From NCBI GenBank assembly GCA_963678215.1, contig OY782758.1, positions 1,240,001-1,304,000 of the forward strand: a DNA stretch of 64,000 nt. The letters are read 5' to 3'. Positions 9,440 through 18,475 of the stretch are shown piece by piece (position 1 is the first letter of the stretch; the number at the start of each line of letters is the position of its first letter). The translations under genes and the position numbers were made by a program. The notes beneath the pieces were generated by a model. It was not told where the DNA came from, did no database searches, and saw only the letters and a list, made by a program, of their open reading frames with translations. Origin of the DNA: Thiobius zoothamnicola (GTDB lineage: Bacteria; Pseudomonadota; Gammaproteobacteria; Chromatiales; Chromatiaceae).

Positions 9440-10549
9440 TCAGCGCTTAATGACATAAACAGGCTCACCTAACGCGGCATCATCAACAGTAATGCCCAAA
9501 CCCGGTTTATCGTCGGAAAACCACATCTTTCCATTAGCAACCACAAGCGAATCATCTGCCGCCACGCTGACAGACGAATAGTTATGAATGTCAACACTGC
9601 TGATCAAACGGCTAGGATGGGTCGTCATACCCAGATGCGTCAGTGCCGCCGAAGTAATTTCCGTGCCCCATTGCGTACAGTAGGTAATCCCCATGCCACC
9701 AACCGTGGCTAAATCACGAGCAAGTCTTACTGCAGATATTCCGCCTATCTTATTGATCTTAAGCGCAATGCTCTCACAAGCATGATTCGCATAGGCGCGC
9801 AAAACATCTTGTACGCTATTTAAACTGTTATCCAGTTTCATAGGGAAATTGATACGCGTACGCAACGACATGCAATCTTCCACAGTCCAACATGGCTGCT
9901 CAATCGTAAAATCCAGATCGCGTACTTTGTTCAGAATATAAAGCGCCTCATCCACACGCCAATGACCTGCCACATCCACCGTGTAGGACTCGTCCTCCTG
10001 ACGTTGAGAAAGCACGCCAGAAATACGCTGCAAATCAGCCTGGATATCGCCATGCCCTACACGTAGCTGAAACATGCGATAGCCTTCGCTGCGCCAGTCC
10101 CTGACGGATTGCACCATATCTTCCGGCGCTTCGGTCGGAATAGAACGGAACAAGGGAACACTATCCATCAGCTTTCCACCCAGAACTTCATATATCGGCT
10201 TATCCATTGACTTGCCCAGAATGTCCCAACAAGCCATATCAAAACCTGACTTGATGGCTCCATGGCCGTCAATCAAAGCCATCGCCTGTTGGATGGCATT
10301 AAGATGGCGCGGATCTTTATCGATCAAATGACGCTTAATTAATTCTGCGCTGCTAAAAAGAATGCCAGGAGAATAATTCGGATAACCGCCCACTGAACCC
10401 GACTCGCCATAGCCGACCAATCCACATTCAGTCTCCACGCGCGTGACAACCACTTCCGCTTGCTCCACCCCTGGTTCCAGCGAGCAAGAAAAACGACCGC
10501 ACATCATCGGCACTTCCAATCGATATAGCGAAACCTTTTTAATACGCAT
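9440..10549 (-). CDS. enolase-superfamily (mandelate racemase/muconate lactonizing) protein
   Basis: 369 residues. An N-terminal capping domain of the MR/MLE type is followed by a beta-barrel with metal ligands in TVDVAGHW, FTIEQPCW and LDNSLN, then LKINKIGG. Members take a proton alpha to a carboxylate in racemisation, dehydration or cycloisomerisation. The position that normally holds the KxK catalytic lysines reads FQLRVGHG, that is Gln and Arg, so the chemistry may be unusual. It lies between a 2-hydroxyacid dehydrogenase-like gene and a methyltransferase in an operon. Specific activity cannot be assigned. Confidence 0.8.
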   Translation of the reverse strand: MRIKKVSLYRLEVPMMCGRFSCSLEPGVEQAEVVVTRVETECGLVGYGESGSVGGYPNYSPGILFSSAELIKRHLIDKDPRHLNAIQQAMALIDGHGAIKSGFDMACWDILGKSMDKPIYEVLGGKLMDSVPLFRSIPTEAPEDMVQSVRDWRSEGYRMFQLRVGHGDIQADLQRISGVLSQRQEDESYTVDVAGHWRVDEALYILNKVRDLDFTIEQPCWTVEDCMSLRTRINFPMKLDNSLNSVQDVLRAYANHACESIALKINKIGGISAVRLARDLATVGGMGITYCTQWGTEITSAALTHLGMTTHPSRLISSVDIHNYSSVSVAADDSLVVANGKMWFSDDKPGLGITVDDAALGEPVYVIKR

Positions 10550-10574
10550 AATACTCTTCCCTTAGCATTATCAA

Positions 10575-11540
10575 TTAACTCTGTTTTGCATAATCCCTGA
10601 TGGGGACAAAATCCAGCCCCACCAAGCTCTCCTGCCTTTGCCCCAACAAGTAATTCTGCAAGGTTCTCTTCCACTGCTGAATACGGCGGTTAAAACACTC
10701 ATTGGTATACCAAGCCCGGCGCGAAGTCAGCACGGTGTTGGGCGTTTCCAGAAAGAAGTCCACCACCAATAAATCCAGCGCCGCGCCACCAATGTCGCCA
10801 GCATGCAAAGCATCACGCACCGCCGCCATATTCATCACCTCATCCGGCGATATATTGACTAACAAAGCAGTCGGCTTCATACGCTTGAGTGCGCTCGCAT
10901 TAATCATATGATGCGAATCATTATTCAGCGGCGTCGCCAGAAACACCACGTCAGAGGTTTGCAATAAATGATTCAGCTCAACTTGTTCAGCAATTTGGCT
11001 TTCACATAACGAGCGATTGTAATATTGCAAACGCAGGTTGAATCCGCTGAGTAGCTGCGCAATATAGCTACCGATATTGCCAAAGCCAATAATGCCTGCT
11101 GTCTTTCCAGCCAGTTCCGTACCAGGAAAATCAAAGCAATCCGTATTACCGCACCGTACTTCGTGGTCGATAGACGGAATTTTGCGCATCCCCGCCATCA
11201 TCAATGCCACAGCATGTTCTGCCACCGAAGAACCCGTATAGTTCTCCGTATTGAAAATCTGAATGCCTTGCTCACGACAATACCCGGAATCGATAAAATG
11301 GGTAGAAATCGTGGTGGCAATAATGGCCTCCAGTTGCGGCATCCGCCGTAGATAATCCGCCGTCAGATCCATATAGGTAGTGATGATAAGACGGGTGTCA
11401 GGATGTTCCGCGACCGCTTTATCCAATGAGAAAACAGGGTCAGTTTTTTGATACCAAACGATTTCCAATTGGCCGCGCAAATCATTCAGATGATCTTCAG
11501 GAATCGGTTCACGGTTATTAAGCACCAAACATTTCTTCAT
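10575..11540 (-). CDS. D-2-hydroxyacid dehydrogenase-like NAD-binding protein with altered active site
   Basis: 321 residues with the two-domain fold of D-isomer specific 2-hydroxyacid dehydrogenases and a clear nucleotide-binding GFGNIGSY motif near residue 150. The catalytic residues are not the usual ones. The segment that normally reads N-T-A/S-R-G reads NISPDEVM, so the substrate-binding Arg is lost. The segment normally holding the catalytic His (T-P-H-x-A) reads LTSRRAWYTNE. It may be a non-redox structural member or use different chemistry. It sits 3 bases downstream of a methyltransferase gene in the operon. Confidence 0.8.
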   Translation of the reverse strand: MKKCLVLNNREPIPEDHLNDLRGQLEIVWYQKTDPVFSLDKAVAEHPDTRLIITTYMDLTADYLRRMPQLEAIIATTISTHFIDSGYCREQGIQIFNTENYTGSSVAEHAVALMMAGMRKIPSIDHEVRCGNTDCFDFPGTELAGKTAGIIGFGNIGSYIAQLLSGFNLRLQYYNRSLCESQIAEQVELNHLLQTSDVVFLATPLNNDSHHMINASALKRMKPTALLVNISPDEVMNMAAVRDALHAGDIGGAALDLLVVDFFLETPNTVLTSRRAWYTNECFNRRIQQWKRTLQNYLLGQRQESLVGLDFVPIRDYAKQS

Positions 11541-11543
11541 GGT

Positions 11544-12191
11544 TCAAGCCTTACGCTTAGTCACTTGGTAAATGCAGTAAATGACCTTGCGATCGGCATA
11601 ACCTTCACGATTAGGCAAATAAACCACAGGTTCACTGATACTTTCACAGCGCAATTCGCCACGCTCCTCAAAACCACGCAGAATGTCGCCGTAAGCGTAT
11701 TGCTCGAATAACATCTCTTGCTGGGTAAATACCAAGTAACCTTGTGAACGCGTCAATCGATAAAATTCACGCAACACTGGCGTCGGGTCAGCAATCAACG
11801 AAAACACGCCAACACAAGCAACACCAGCAAAACTGTTGTCAGCAAAACCATACGGTGTCTGACTCAGATCCTGTCGTCGCACCTGCCGGTAATAACCACT
11901 TGCCTCAGCCTGCGCCAGCATTTCCGGTGAAATATCAATGCCAGTAAGATCATCACAACCCAATGCCGACAACGCTTGACCAACCAGACCGGTACCACAA
12001 CCAGCATCCAATACGGATTGATCCGCCGCAACATAATGTCGCAGAGCCGCCGCCGAAGTGCGAAAACACTGATAACCCCAATCATCCACCGACTGGTTAT
12101 AAACCGGCGCAAATTGCGTGTAACGCTCCACCACATCCAATTGATGAAGATCAGTCTGGGAAAGGTCGGAAAGACTCAATGTCCCGCTCAT
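11544..12191 (-). CDS. class I SAM-dependent methyltransferase
   Basis: 215 residues. SAM-binding motif I is VLDAGCGTGLVG, followed by LTGIDISPEML and a DNSFAGVACVGVFSLI strand. It resembles small TPR-type or Williams-Beuren-like methyltransferases whose substrates are largely unknown. Its ATG overlaps the stop of the aldolase gene upstream (4 bases), and it ends 3 bases before the dehydrogenase-like gene, so it is firmly embedded in the operon. Confidence 0.85.
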   Translation of the reverse strand: MSGTLSLSDLSQTDLHQLDVVERYTQFAPVYNQSVDDWGYQCFRTSAAALRHYVAADQSVLDAGCGTGLVGQALSALGCDDLTGIDISPEMLAQAEASGYYRQVRRQDLSQTPYGFADNSFAGVACVGVFSLIADPTPVLREFYRLTRSQGYLVFTQQEMLFEQYAYGDILRGFEERGELRCESISEPVVYLPNREGYADRKVIYCIYQVTKRKA

Positions 12192-13177
12192 GCCTCAATC
12201 TCCCGGATCACTTGCTCAAGTTGCGTATAGGGTTTACGGGATATCCCCTGCAAATACTGCGCCGCTTTGTTGCCATAACGCTCCATCAATGGCTCTACCC
12301 ATAGCTGGGCAATGTTTTTTGCCCCAACCAAATAATACAGATAGCTTTTCTCCACTGGCATTGGTGCATCAAAATCACGTAATTCATCCAACGGTTTAAA
12401 GCAGTAAGGTTTATCGGGTTCATACTGCAACACCAGACTCATCGCATGCTGCAACTTGGTATTACCGCTACCCAACCCCAAACCATTAACCGTACCATCC
12501 ACGAGCTGGCAACCTGCATTCAACGCCATCAACGGGTTGACATTGGCGAACCCCGTATTGTCATGCGCATGAAAACCCAACAAACCTTGCCAATACTCAC
12601 GCAAGATACCAACTATGGAGAAAACATCTTCTGGTCGGCAGGCACCGCGTGAATCGGCCAGATAAAACACATCCACCACCCCGGATTGTTGGGCCTGTCG
12701 GGCGGCATCAATAAATTGTTCCGGCAACAAAGTGGAGATATTCACCAAATTAAGACTGACCGCAACACCCTGGCGGGCAGCGGCCTCTGCCACCTGTAAA
12801 GCCTGTGGAAGCTGTTCAATGGCGCAAGGGATCCGCACCAAATCCAGCCATTGGCGACGACTGGCGAATAAACGATCTGGATTCGCTTCATCCAGGCTTA
12901 TCATCACGGCAAGGCTGGTGAGACCACCAACCTGCTCACGTAATGCATACAACAGATCAGCATCACAACACGCCGCTAAAGAGCGATCCGGTTTGTCACT
13001 GATATAACCGATTTCAATCGCCTCCACCCCAGCCTGGGCGACCTGTTTCACGACTCTGAAAATATCATCACGGGAAAAAGTCCAATTATTCAGATAACCG
13101 GCATCCCTTAGCGTAGCGTCCAATACGCTATGACCATCAGTAAACAAGCGGTGTTGGCAAACTTGCTGCTTGCTCAT
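12188..13177 (-). CDS. DRE-TIM metallolyase (HMG-CoA lyase-like aldolase)
   Basis: About 329 residues from the ATG at 13177, preceded by AGGAG at good spacing; longer in-frame starts lie inside the upstream gene. The barrel begins with LDATLRDAGYLNN (the D-x-T-L-R-D metal and base motif) and has the HxH metal pair in GFHAHDNTG, then GTVNGLGLGSGN. This is the HMGL-like superfamily, which includes 4-hydroxy-2-oxovalerate aldolase, HMG-CoA lyase and isopropylmalate/homocitrate synthases. The C-terminal extension is short, which favours an aldolase rather than a synthase. Its start overlaps the flavoprotein stop by 4 bases. Confidence 0.85.
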   Translation of the reverse strand: MSKQQVCQHRLFTDGHSVLDATLRDAGYLNNWTFSRDDIFRVVKQVAQAGVEAIEIGYISDKPDRSLAACCDADLLYALREQVGGLTSLAVMISLDEANPDRLFASRRQWLDLVRIPCAIEQLPQALQVAEAAARQGVAVSLNLVNISTLLPEQFIDAARQAQQSGVVDVFYLADSRGACRPEDVFSIVGILREYWQGLLGFHAHDNTGFANVNPLMALNAGCQLVDGTVNGLGLGSGNTKLQHAMSLVLQYEPDKPYCFKPLDELRDFDAPMPVEKSYLYYLVGAKNIAQLWVEPLMERYGNKAAQYLQGISRKPYTQLEQVIREIEA

Positions 13178-14541
13178 TGATCCATCTCCTTTATATCCGT
13201 TAGCATAGCCGCCTGCCGTCCCGCCATACGGCCAAACACCAAGCATTCCGTGATGGCGCAACCGCCCAGACGCGACATACCGTGAACCCCGCCAGTCACT
13301 TCGCCTGCCGCATACAAACGTGGAATCGGTTGACCTGATTGGTGCAGTACTTCAGCCTGCGGGCTAATACGAATCCCCCCCATAGTCGAATGGGCTTTAG
13401 GCCACAACCGCACGCTATAAAACGGTGCTTGCAACGGCCTAGCCTTTACTGGAATACATTTACCGAAATCCGCATCACAACGTTGTTTAACATAACGGTT
13501 GTAGGTTCGTAAGGTGTCCTGCAAAGCGTCATAAGGAAGCTGATGAAATGTCGCCAGCGCTTCCAAACTATCAAAACAACGGGTGACATTTTCATCCATA
13601 TGGTCGTGAACCATGTCGCCAACAACTTCCAACGCCCGTTGATCCGTAATGCCGACAGGGTATGAAGACAATGCGCGCATGGCATCAGCGCGCGTCTTAC
13701 GATCCGCCCATTCGTTGGTGAAACGCTTGCCGGTTGATGGATCCACCATAAAGCCATAAGGAAAAATCACGTAACTGGCGAACACTGGCGCAACCCCGCG
13801 ACCTTGTTCGTCAGGTGAAGCACATGGCAGCATCTGCAGATGCTCCATATCAATCAACTCAGCACCGGCTTGCGCAGCAATTTGCAACACTTCAGAACCA
13901 GAACCATCCAAACTGGTACACAAATCATCCGCTTCAGCAGCCTCGCCGCTAAAACCGCCAGTCGCCAGAATCACCGCCTTATTGGCATAAATATTTTGCG
14001 CGCTGGCTCCTGGTTTATGCGATACCACGCCTGTGATGAAGTGCTCGTCACTATATGTGAATCCGGCCATCCGGGTTTGCAAGTGAATCTTCACCCCAAG
14101 ACGACTTGCCCGCGCCAACATCGGATTGATGATATTACGTCCCTGAATTTCTTCCACACTATGACAACGGGGTACAGAATGCCCACCTAATTGCTCCAAT
14201 CGGTCCATGAATTTGACGCCAAAGTCTCGCCTTAACCATTGCAAAACTTCAAACGAATGCATACAAACCAGCTTCACCAATTGCGGATTATTACAACGCC
14301 CGGCATTCATCATATCTTCGAACATCAAGCGCGTTGAATCGTCGATACCATGACGGCGTTGCCTATCAGTATCGATAGCCGCCAGGGCACCGCCGCTAAT
14401 CCAGGAATTACCGCCACAGGAATCCCGCTCCTCCAGCATATGCACGCAACAACCCGCCTGGGCCGCCTCAATCGCCGCCGACAGGCCAGCAAAACCACTG
14501 CCGACGACAACGACATCTATACGATTTTTTGAAGTGAACAT
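13174..14541 (-). CDS. FAD-dependent fumarate reductase/dehydrogenase family flavoprotein
   Basis: About 455 residues from the ATG at 14541; a TTG at 14556 overlapping the previous stop is an alternative start. The N-terminus has the dinucleotide-binding VVVGSGFAGLSAAIEA and GGNSWISGGAL. The C-terminus has AHSTMGGIRI and a conserved AAGEVTGGVHGMSRLGG block. RFTNEWADRKTR supplies the Arg typical of the flavocytochrome c/succinate dehydrogenase flavoprotein fold. No heme or signal sequence is present, so it is a soluble enzyme. It could reduce or oxidise a dicarboxylate-like intermediate made by the neighbouring aldolases (inference). Confidence 0.85.
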   Translation of the reverse strand: MFTSKNRIDVVVVGSGFAGLSAAIEAAQAGCCVHMLEERDSCGGNSWISGGALAAIDTDRQRRHGIDDSTRLMFEDMMNAGRCNNPQLVKLVCMHSFEVLQWLRRDFGVKFMDRLEQLGGHSVPRCHSVEEIQGRNIINPMLARASRLGVKIHLQTRMAGFTYSDEHFITGVVSHKPGASAQNIYANKAVILATGGFSGEAAEADDLCTSLDGSGSEVLQIAAQAGAELIDMEHLQMLPCASPDEQGRGVAPVFASYVIFPYGFMVDPSTGKRFTNEWADRKTRADAMRALSSYPVGITDQRALEVVGDMVHDHMDENVTRCFDSLEALATFHQLPYDALQDTLRTYNRYVKQRCDADFGKCIPVKARPLQAPFYSVRLWPKAHSTMGGIRISPQAEVLHQSGQPIPRLYAAGEVTGGVHGMSRLGGCAITECLVFGRMAGRQAAMLTDIKEMDQ

Positions 14542-14552
14542 GGTCGCAACGA

Positions 14553-15341
14553 TCAAACAACGATGGCTTCATCATTAGCCATTAGCTTGGCGGCTTTATT
14601 CAATTTAGCCTGACCAGTTTCAATACGCTGCTGATAGAATGCTCTGCGTCCAGGATTCAGTGGTATGAGGGATTGGTAGTAAGCCATTTCAAACTCAATA
14701 CCTTTCCAGATAGAAGTGGCGGCATCTTGAACTTTATTAAGATCAAACAAAGTGTGAATCGTGTTAATACGATCAGCGCCGCTTTGCCGAAGGTCTTTCG
14801 CGCTTTTAGGGTTGACAAAACCGCCGACTGAAACATGCTTGCCCGTTTGCCGCACCCTATGCGCCAAATCTCGCGTTACTTGCTTCACATGCGGATGATC
14901 CACGTCAGTCATTTTCATTGACAGCGACAAATCCAGTCGCCCAATAACGGCGGTATCAATTGCTTGGAAATAAGGATTAGCGATTAATGCATCCAGTTGT
15001 CGATACCCTTGGATAGTTTCGACATTAATCGCCAATAGCGGATCAATGCCGCTACTGGCGTAATCTTGCTGGGCGGTGGTGACGAATTTTTCAAGTGCGT
15101 ATTCGGATTCAATCATTGGACCCAAAATGCCATCAACACCCATTTCACACAAATGACGCAAATCTGTTTTCGCTTCAGGACCCGCAATCTTAACGAGTAT
15201 GGGTAACTCTTCTTCCCCTAACGAACGCAGATATTCAATTTCAGCATAATCCATGTTTTCCCATTCCGTGCCGGCTTTAAGCGACAGCAAGCCATGGTGG
15301 GTCTTCATTTCCTTGAGCATAGCAGTCAGGCTAGCATGCAT
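14553..15341 (-). CDS. HpcH/HpaI aldolase/citrate lyase family protein
   Basis: About 262 residues from the ATG at 15341, which has AGGG 8 bases upstream. The TIM-barrel metal ligands are visible in the NVETIQGY strand (Glu) and in VIGRLDLSLSM (Asp), with LGPMIESEYAL before them. The family cleaves or forms C-C bonds using pyruvate or acyl-CoA donors. It is the first gene of a seven-gene minus-strand operon with another aldolase, a flavoprotein, two methyltransferases and two further metabolic enzymes. A perfect palindrome lies about 80 bases upstream. Substrate unknown. Confidence 0.8.
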   Translation of the reverse strand: MHASLTAMLKEMKTHHGLLSLKAGTEWENMDYAEIEYLRSLGEEELPILVKIAGPEAKTDLRHLCEMGVDGILGPMIESEYALEKFVTTAQQDYASSGIDPLLAINVETIQGYRQLDALIANPYFQAIDTAVIGRLDLSLSMKMTDVDHPHVKQVTRDLAHRVRQTGKHVSVGGFVNPKSAKDLRQSGADRINTIHTLFDLNKVQDAATSIWKGIEFEMAYYQSLIPLNPGRRAFYQQRIETGQAKLNKAAKLMANDEAIVV

Positions 15342-15362
15342 GATTTCATCCCTGTTAATCAA

Positions 15363-15590
15363 AAAAAGACTACGCGAACAAGCTAATCCATACTAACGCC
15401 ACACGCAACCTGGTTTCGCCAATCCAATTGGCGATTTACATTAGAAATTGCCCCCCTCACATCATTGACAAAAAACGTAAGGGCGTGAATCAGAGTTTCC
15501 CACGCTATCCTGATGGCAAGACACCATTAATATCACGTCGGAAGCGCTGAGGCATGAAAGTGCCCGGCTAATGAAGCGATAACGCTTGCC
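15363..15590. other. intergenic region upstream of the metabolic operon
   Basis: No gene is supported here. The stretch is AT-rich near 15360 and contains the palindrome at 15416-15434 listed separately. It is followed by the hydrolase remnant. It probably holds the promoter of the operon that starts at 15341 on the minus strand, but no confident -10/-35 pair was picked. Confidence 0.4.
15416..15434. promoter_or_regulatory. perfect 8-bp palindrome, candidate operator
   Basis: TCGCCAAT and ATTGGCGA are exact inverted repeats separated by CCA. They lie 75-93 bases upstream of the first gene of the minus-strand operon. Size and symmetry fit a dimeric regulator site; there is no T-run, so it is unlikely to be a terminator. 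No regulator gene is adjacent. Confidence 0.4.
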
Positions 15591-15695
15591 ATTCCGTGGC
15601 ATAGCAAAATCGCTGGCGCGCCAGCCACATGCGCTTCGGGTCAATAGAAGTTCGTTGAAATACCTGGTCCCGAAGAATCAAATTAACCCGCTTAT
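15590..15695 (-). pseudogene. remnant of a second alpha/beta hydrolase gene (5' end)
   Basis: The minus strand matches the first part of the intact hydrolase gene (7615-8484). A run of more than 20 identical bases covers the PEAHVAGAPA coding region, and the frame continues as AILLCHG. The copy carries a one-base difference in phase near its start, and a TGA replaces the Leu codon before PEAHVAGAP. Similarity fades after the HG motif, where the oxyanion segment would continue. It is therefore a dead fragment, not a gene. It places the metabolic operon between two copies of the same hydrolase. Confidence 0.75.
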
Positions 15696-15715
15696 TGAAG
15701 CCGTAAAATCAATCT

Positions 15716-17497
15716 TCAGCTCTGCTCTTTTTGTAGCGCACGCACTTTGATATGCAACTCTTTCAGTTGGTTCGAGCCAACTTCAGAAGGTGCCTGGGTC
15801 AATAAACAACTCGCGCTCTGGGTTTTGGGGAACGCCATCACATCACGGATAGAACTGGCTTTGGCCATTAACATGACCAAACGATCCAGACCAAAAGCCA
15901 GGCCACCATGAGGTGGCGCGCCATATTTCAACGCATTCAGCAAGAAGCCAAATTTCTCTTCCGCTTCTTGCTGATCAATACCCAATAAACCCAGAACTTC
16001 CGCTTGCACCGCCTGTTGATGGATGCGGATAGAGCCGCCGCCCACTTCGGTACCATTCAATACCATGTCATAAGCGCGCGATAAACACTGACCCGGATCA
16101 GTTTGCAGCAACGCCAATTGCTCCACCTTCGGTGCGGTGAATGGATGATGCAAGGCATGCCAGCGCCCACTATCCTCATCCCACTCAAACATCGGAAAGT
16201 CAACGACCCACAGCGGCTCCCAGGCTTCACTCATCATACCCAAATCTTCCGCCACCTTAACCCGCAAAGCCCCTAGGGCTTCATTGACCACGCCAACCTT
16301 GTCCGCGCCGAAAAAGACCAAATCACCGTCTTGCGCATCACAACGTTGCATGATGCCGTCAACGGCCTGATCCGGCAGAAATTTGAGGATGGGGGATTGC
16401 AATCCATCACGCCCGGCGGAACAATCATTCACCTTGATATAGGCCAAACCCTTCGCCCCATAAATACTGACGAAATTCGTATATTCATCAATCTCCTTAC
16501 GACTCAGCCGCGCGCCTTGCGGCACGCGCAGCGCGGCGACCCGGCCTTGCGGATCCTGCGCTGGCCCGGCAAATACCTTGAATTCGACACCATCCATCAA
16601 ATCAGCCACATCGACCAATTCCAGTTGGCAACGCAAATCAGGTCGATCTGATCCATAACGGCGCATCGCTTCAGCATAAGTCATGCGTGGGAACGGATTG
16701 GCCAAATCAACATTCAGCGTCTCCTTGAATACCTGACGAATCATGGCTTCCATCAGTTGCATGATCTGCTCTTCATCAATAAAGGACATTTCAATGTCCA
16801 GCTGAGTGAATTCAGGCTGACGGTCAGCGCGTAAATCCTCATCGCGGAAACAGCGCACGATTTGATAATAGCGATCCATGCCGGACATCATCAGCAACTG
16901 CTTGAACAACTGAGGCGACTGCGGCAAAGCGAAAAATTTACCCGCATGCACCCGGCTGGGCACCAGATAATCGCGTGCGCCTTCCGGCGTCGCACGAGTC
17001 AACATCGGGGTTTCAATATCCAGAAAGCCATGATCATCCAGATAACGGCGCAACGCGCGACTGACCTGCGTGCGTAACCTCATGCGCTGCTGCATTTCCG
17101 GACGCCGCAAATCGATATAACGATAACGCAGGCGCAATTCTTCCGCCGTATCAACATCATCAATCTGGAAAGGCGGCGTCTCCGCGCGATTGAGAATTTC
17201 CAGTTCCTTACCCAGCACTTCAATCTCACCAGTCGCCAGATCAGGATTCAGCGTACCCTCCGGGCGTTTGCGCACTCTGCCTTTCACCCGCAAAACAAAT
17301 TCATTACGCACCTGCTCCGCCGTGGCGAACACGGCTTCGACATCAGGATCGTAAACAACCTGCACCATCCCTGTCCGGTCGCGCAAATCAATGAAAATAA
17401 CGCCGCCATGATCACGGCGGCGGTTCACCCAACCGCAAAATTCCACAGTTTGATCAATATGTTGTGCATTAACTTCCGCACAATAATGAGTACGCAT
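15716..17497 (-). CDS. aspS: aspartyl-tRNA synthetase
   Basis: 593 residues, the usual length of bacterial AspRS. It has an N-terminal OB-fold anticodon-binding domain (CGWVNRRRDHGG, IDLRDRTGMVQVV), class II motif 2 (FRDEDLRADRQPEFTQLD), an inserted GAD domain (about 285-420) and motif 3 (GLAFGLDRLVMLM). It charges tRNA-Asp in the cytoplasm. It lies downstream of the FmdB-type zinc-ribbon gene, the usual gammaproteobacterial order, with a 290-base spacer in which no other gene is convincing. Confidence 0.98.
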   Translation of the reverse strand: MRTHYCAEVNAQHIDQTVEFCGWVNRRRDHGGVIFIDLRDRTGMVQVVYDPDVEAVFATAEQVRNEFVLRVKGRVRKRPEGTLNPDLATGEIEVLGKELEILNRAETPPFQIDDVDTAEELRLRYRYIDLRRPEMQQRMRLRTQVSRALRRYLDDHGFLDIETPMLTRATPEGARDYLVPSRVHAGKFFALPQSPQLFKQLLMMSGMDRYYQIVRCFRDEDLRADRQPEFTQLDIEMSFIDEEQIMQLMEAMIRQVFKETLNVDLANPFPRMTYAEAMRRYGSDRPDLRCQLELVDVADLMDGVEFKVFAGPAQDPQGRVAALRVPQGARLSRKEIDEYTNFVSIYGAKGLAYIKVNDCSAGRDGLQSPILKFLPDQAVDGIMQRCDAQDGDLVFFGADKVGVVNEALGALRVKVAEDLGMMSEAWEPLWVVDFPMFEWDEDSGRWHALHHPFTAPKVEQLALLQTDPGQCLSRAYDMVLNGTEVGGGSIRIHQQAVQAEVLGLLGIDQQEAEEKFGFLLNALKYGAPPHGGLAFGLDRLVMLMAKASSIRDVMAFPKTQSASCLLTQAPSEVGSNQLKELHIKVRALQKEQS

Positions 17498-17787
17498 AAA
17501 TTTTCCTGAATAAACTAGGCTGAAATTAATGAGAATGGCTTAACCCAAAAAGCCTGCGCAACAGACTCGGATTTTGCGACGATAGGCAACACGCGGCAGC
17601 CCAACCAAGTCGGGTAAAAACGCTTGGTCACTGATTGGCGGTCACTCACCCAGACAAGCCGAAATAGAAGCCAAACCGGTATTTCAAAAAACAAGAGCAG
17701 GCAATTTGAGGGACAAGATGACGCAGCGCGATTTAATAACCACACAATTCAAACAAATGAAGACCAAACATTCATCCAAACAAACTA

Positions 17788-18057
17788 TCAACAAACTGGA
17801 CAATTACCGGAACCGCAACTATGCGGCTTGGCTTCAGCCGATTTACCCGACGCATCATTCTCCGGTGGCTTTTTACCACCTTTAAAATCGGTCTCATACC
17901 AACCACTGCCTTTCAGATGAAAACCGACGGCTGAAATCAATTTGACGAGACTTTCCTTGCCACACTCGGGGCATCCGGTTAATGGCGCATCATTGATTTT
18001 CTGCATAGCCTCAAACTCATGCCCGCAACTACTGCAACGATATTCATAAAAAGGCAC
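17788..18057 (-). CDS. FmdB/zinc-ribbon domain protein
   Basis: About 89 residues. The start is a GTG at 18057 (reading VPFYEYRC; the family begins MPFYEYRC) with AAGGAG 7 bases upstream, so longer upstream frames are not used. Two CxxC pairs, CSSCG and CPECG, form the zinc ribbon; a Gly/Lys-rich tail ends with CGSGNCPVC. FmdB-type proteins have no firmly assigned role and are often found directly upstream of aspS, as here. Confidence 0.85.
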   Translation of the reverse strand: MPFYEYRCSSCGHEFEAMQKINDAPLTGCPECGKESLVKLISAVGFHLKGSGWYETDFKGGKKPPENDASGKSAEAKPHSCGSGNCPVC

Positions 18058-18475
18058 TTTTATCTCCTTAATCTCAAATCTCACAAAAGTATTTCTGATG
18101 TTGACGGTCTGCTGAAATCGTGACACACGCCGCCTGCCGTTCATATGGGCGCGGATTCTAGCATATCGCCTGAATTCCGATACTTGCATCAGCGGTAGGC
18201 AAATCAGGCGCTTAAATTCAGATTAAACAATATTGGGATTTCCAATTATGGGTAAAAATATGGCACCAAACCCAAACGCCAAGATTGAATACCTTGCAAA
18301 ACAACACCGCCATTGTCATACAATGGCACTGGCCAGGGTGAAGGAATGTAAAAACCTGAACGGTACGCAAAACGCCTACCTTCTTCGATAGCGGCTTATC
18401 CTCACCAGAACAACGGCGTTTCAAGCCAACAATCAGGTATCTCTATCATCAGGATCAACGTTGATATCGCTTCAC
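18058..18475. other. 418-base divergent intergenic region (fmdB-like / panC)
   Basis: No convincing gene on either strand. It must hold the divergent promoters of the zinc-ribbon/aspS pair and panC/bioA. One 7-bp inverted repeat (GCCATTG TCATA CAATGGC, 18309-18327) is visible. A 48-codon frame starting near 18248 has no family resemblance and no clear ribosome-binding site. Confidence 0.4.
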
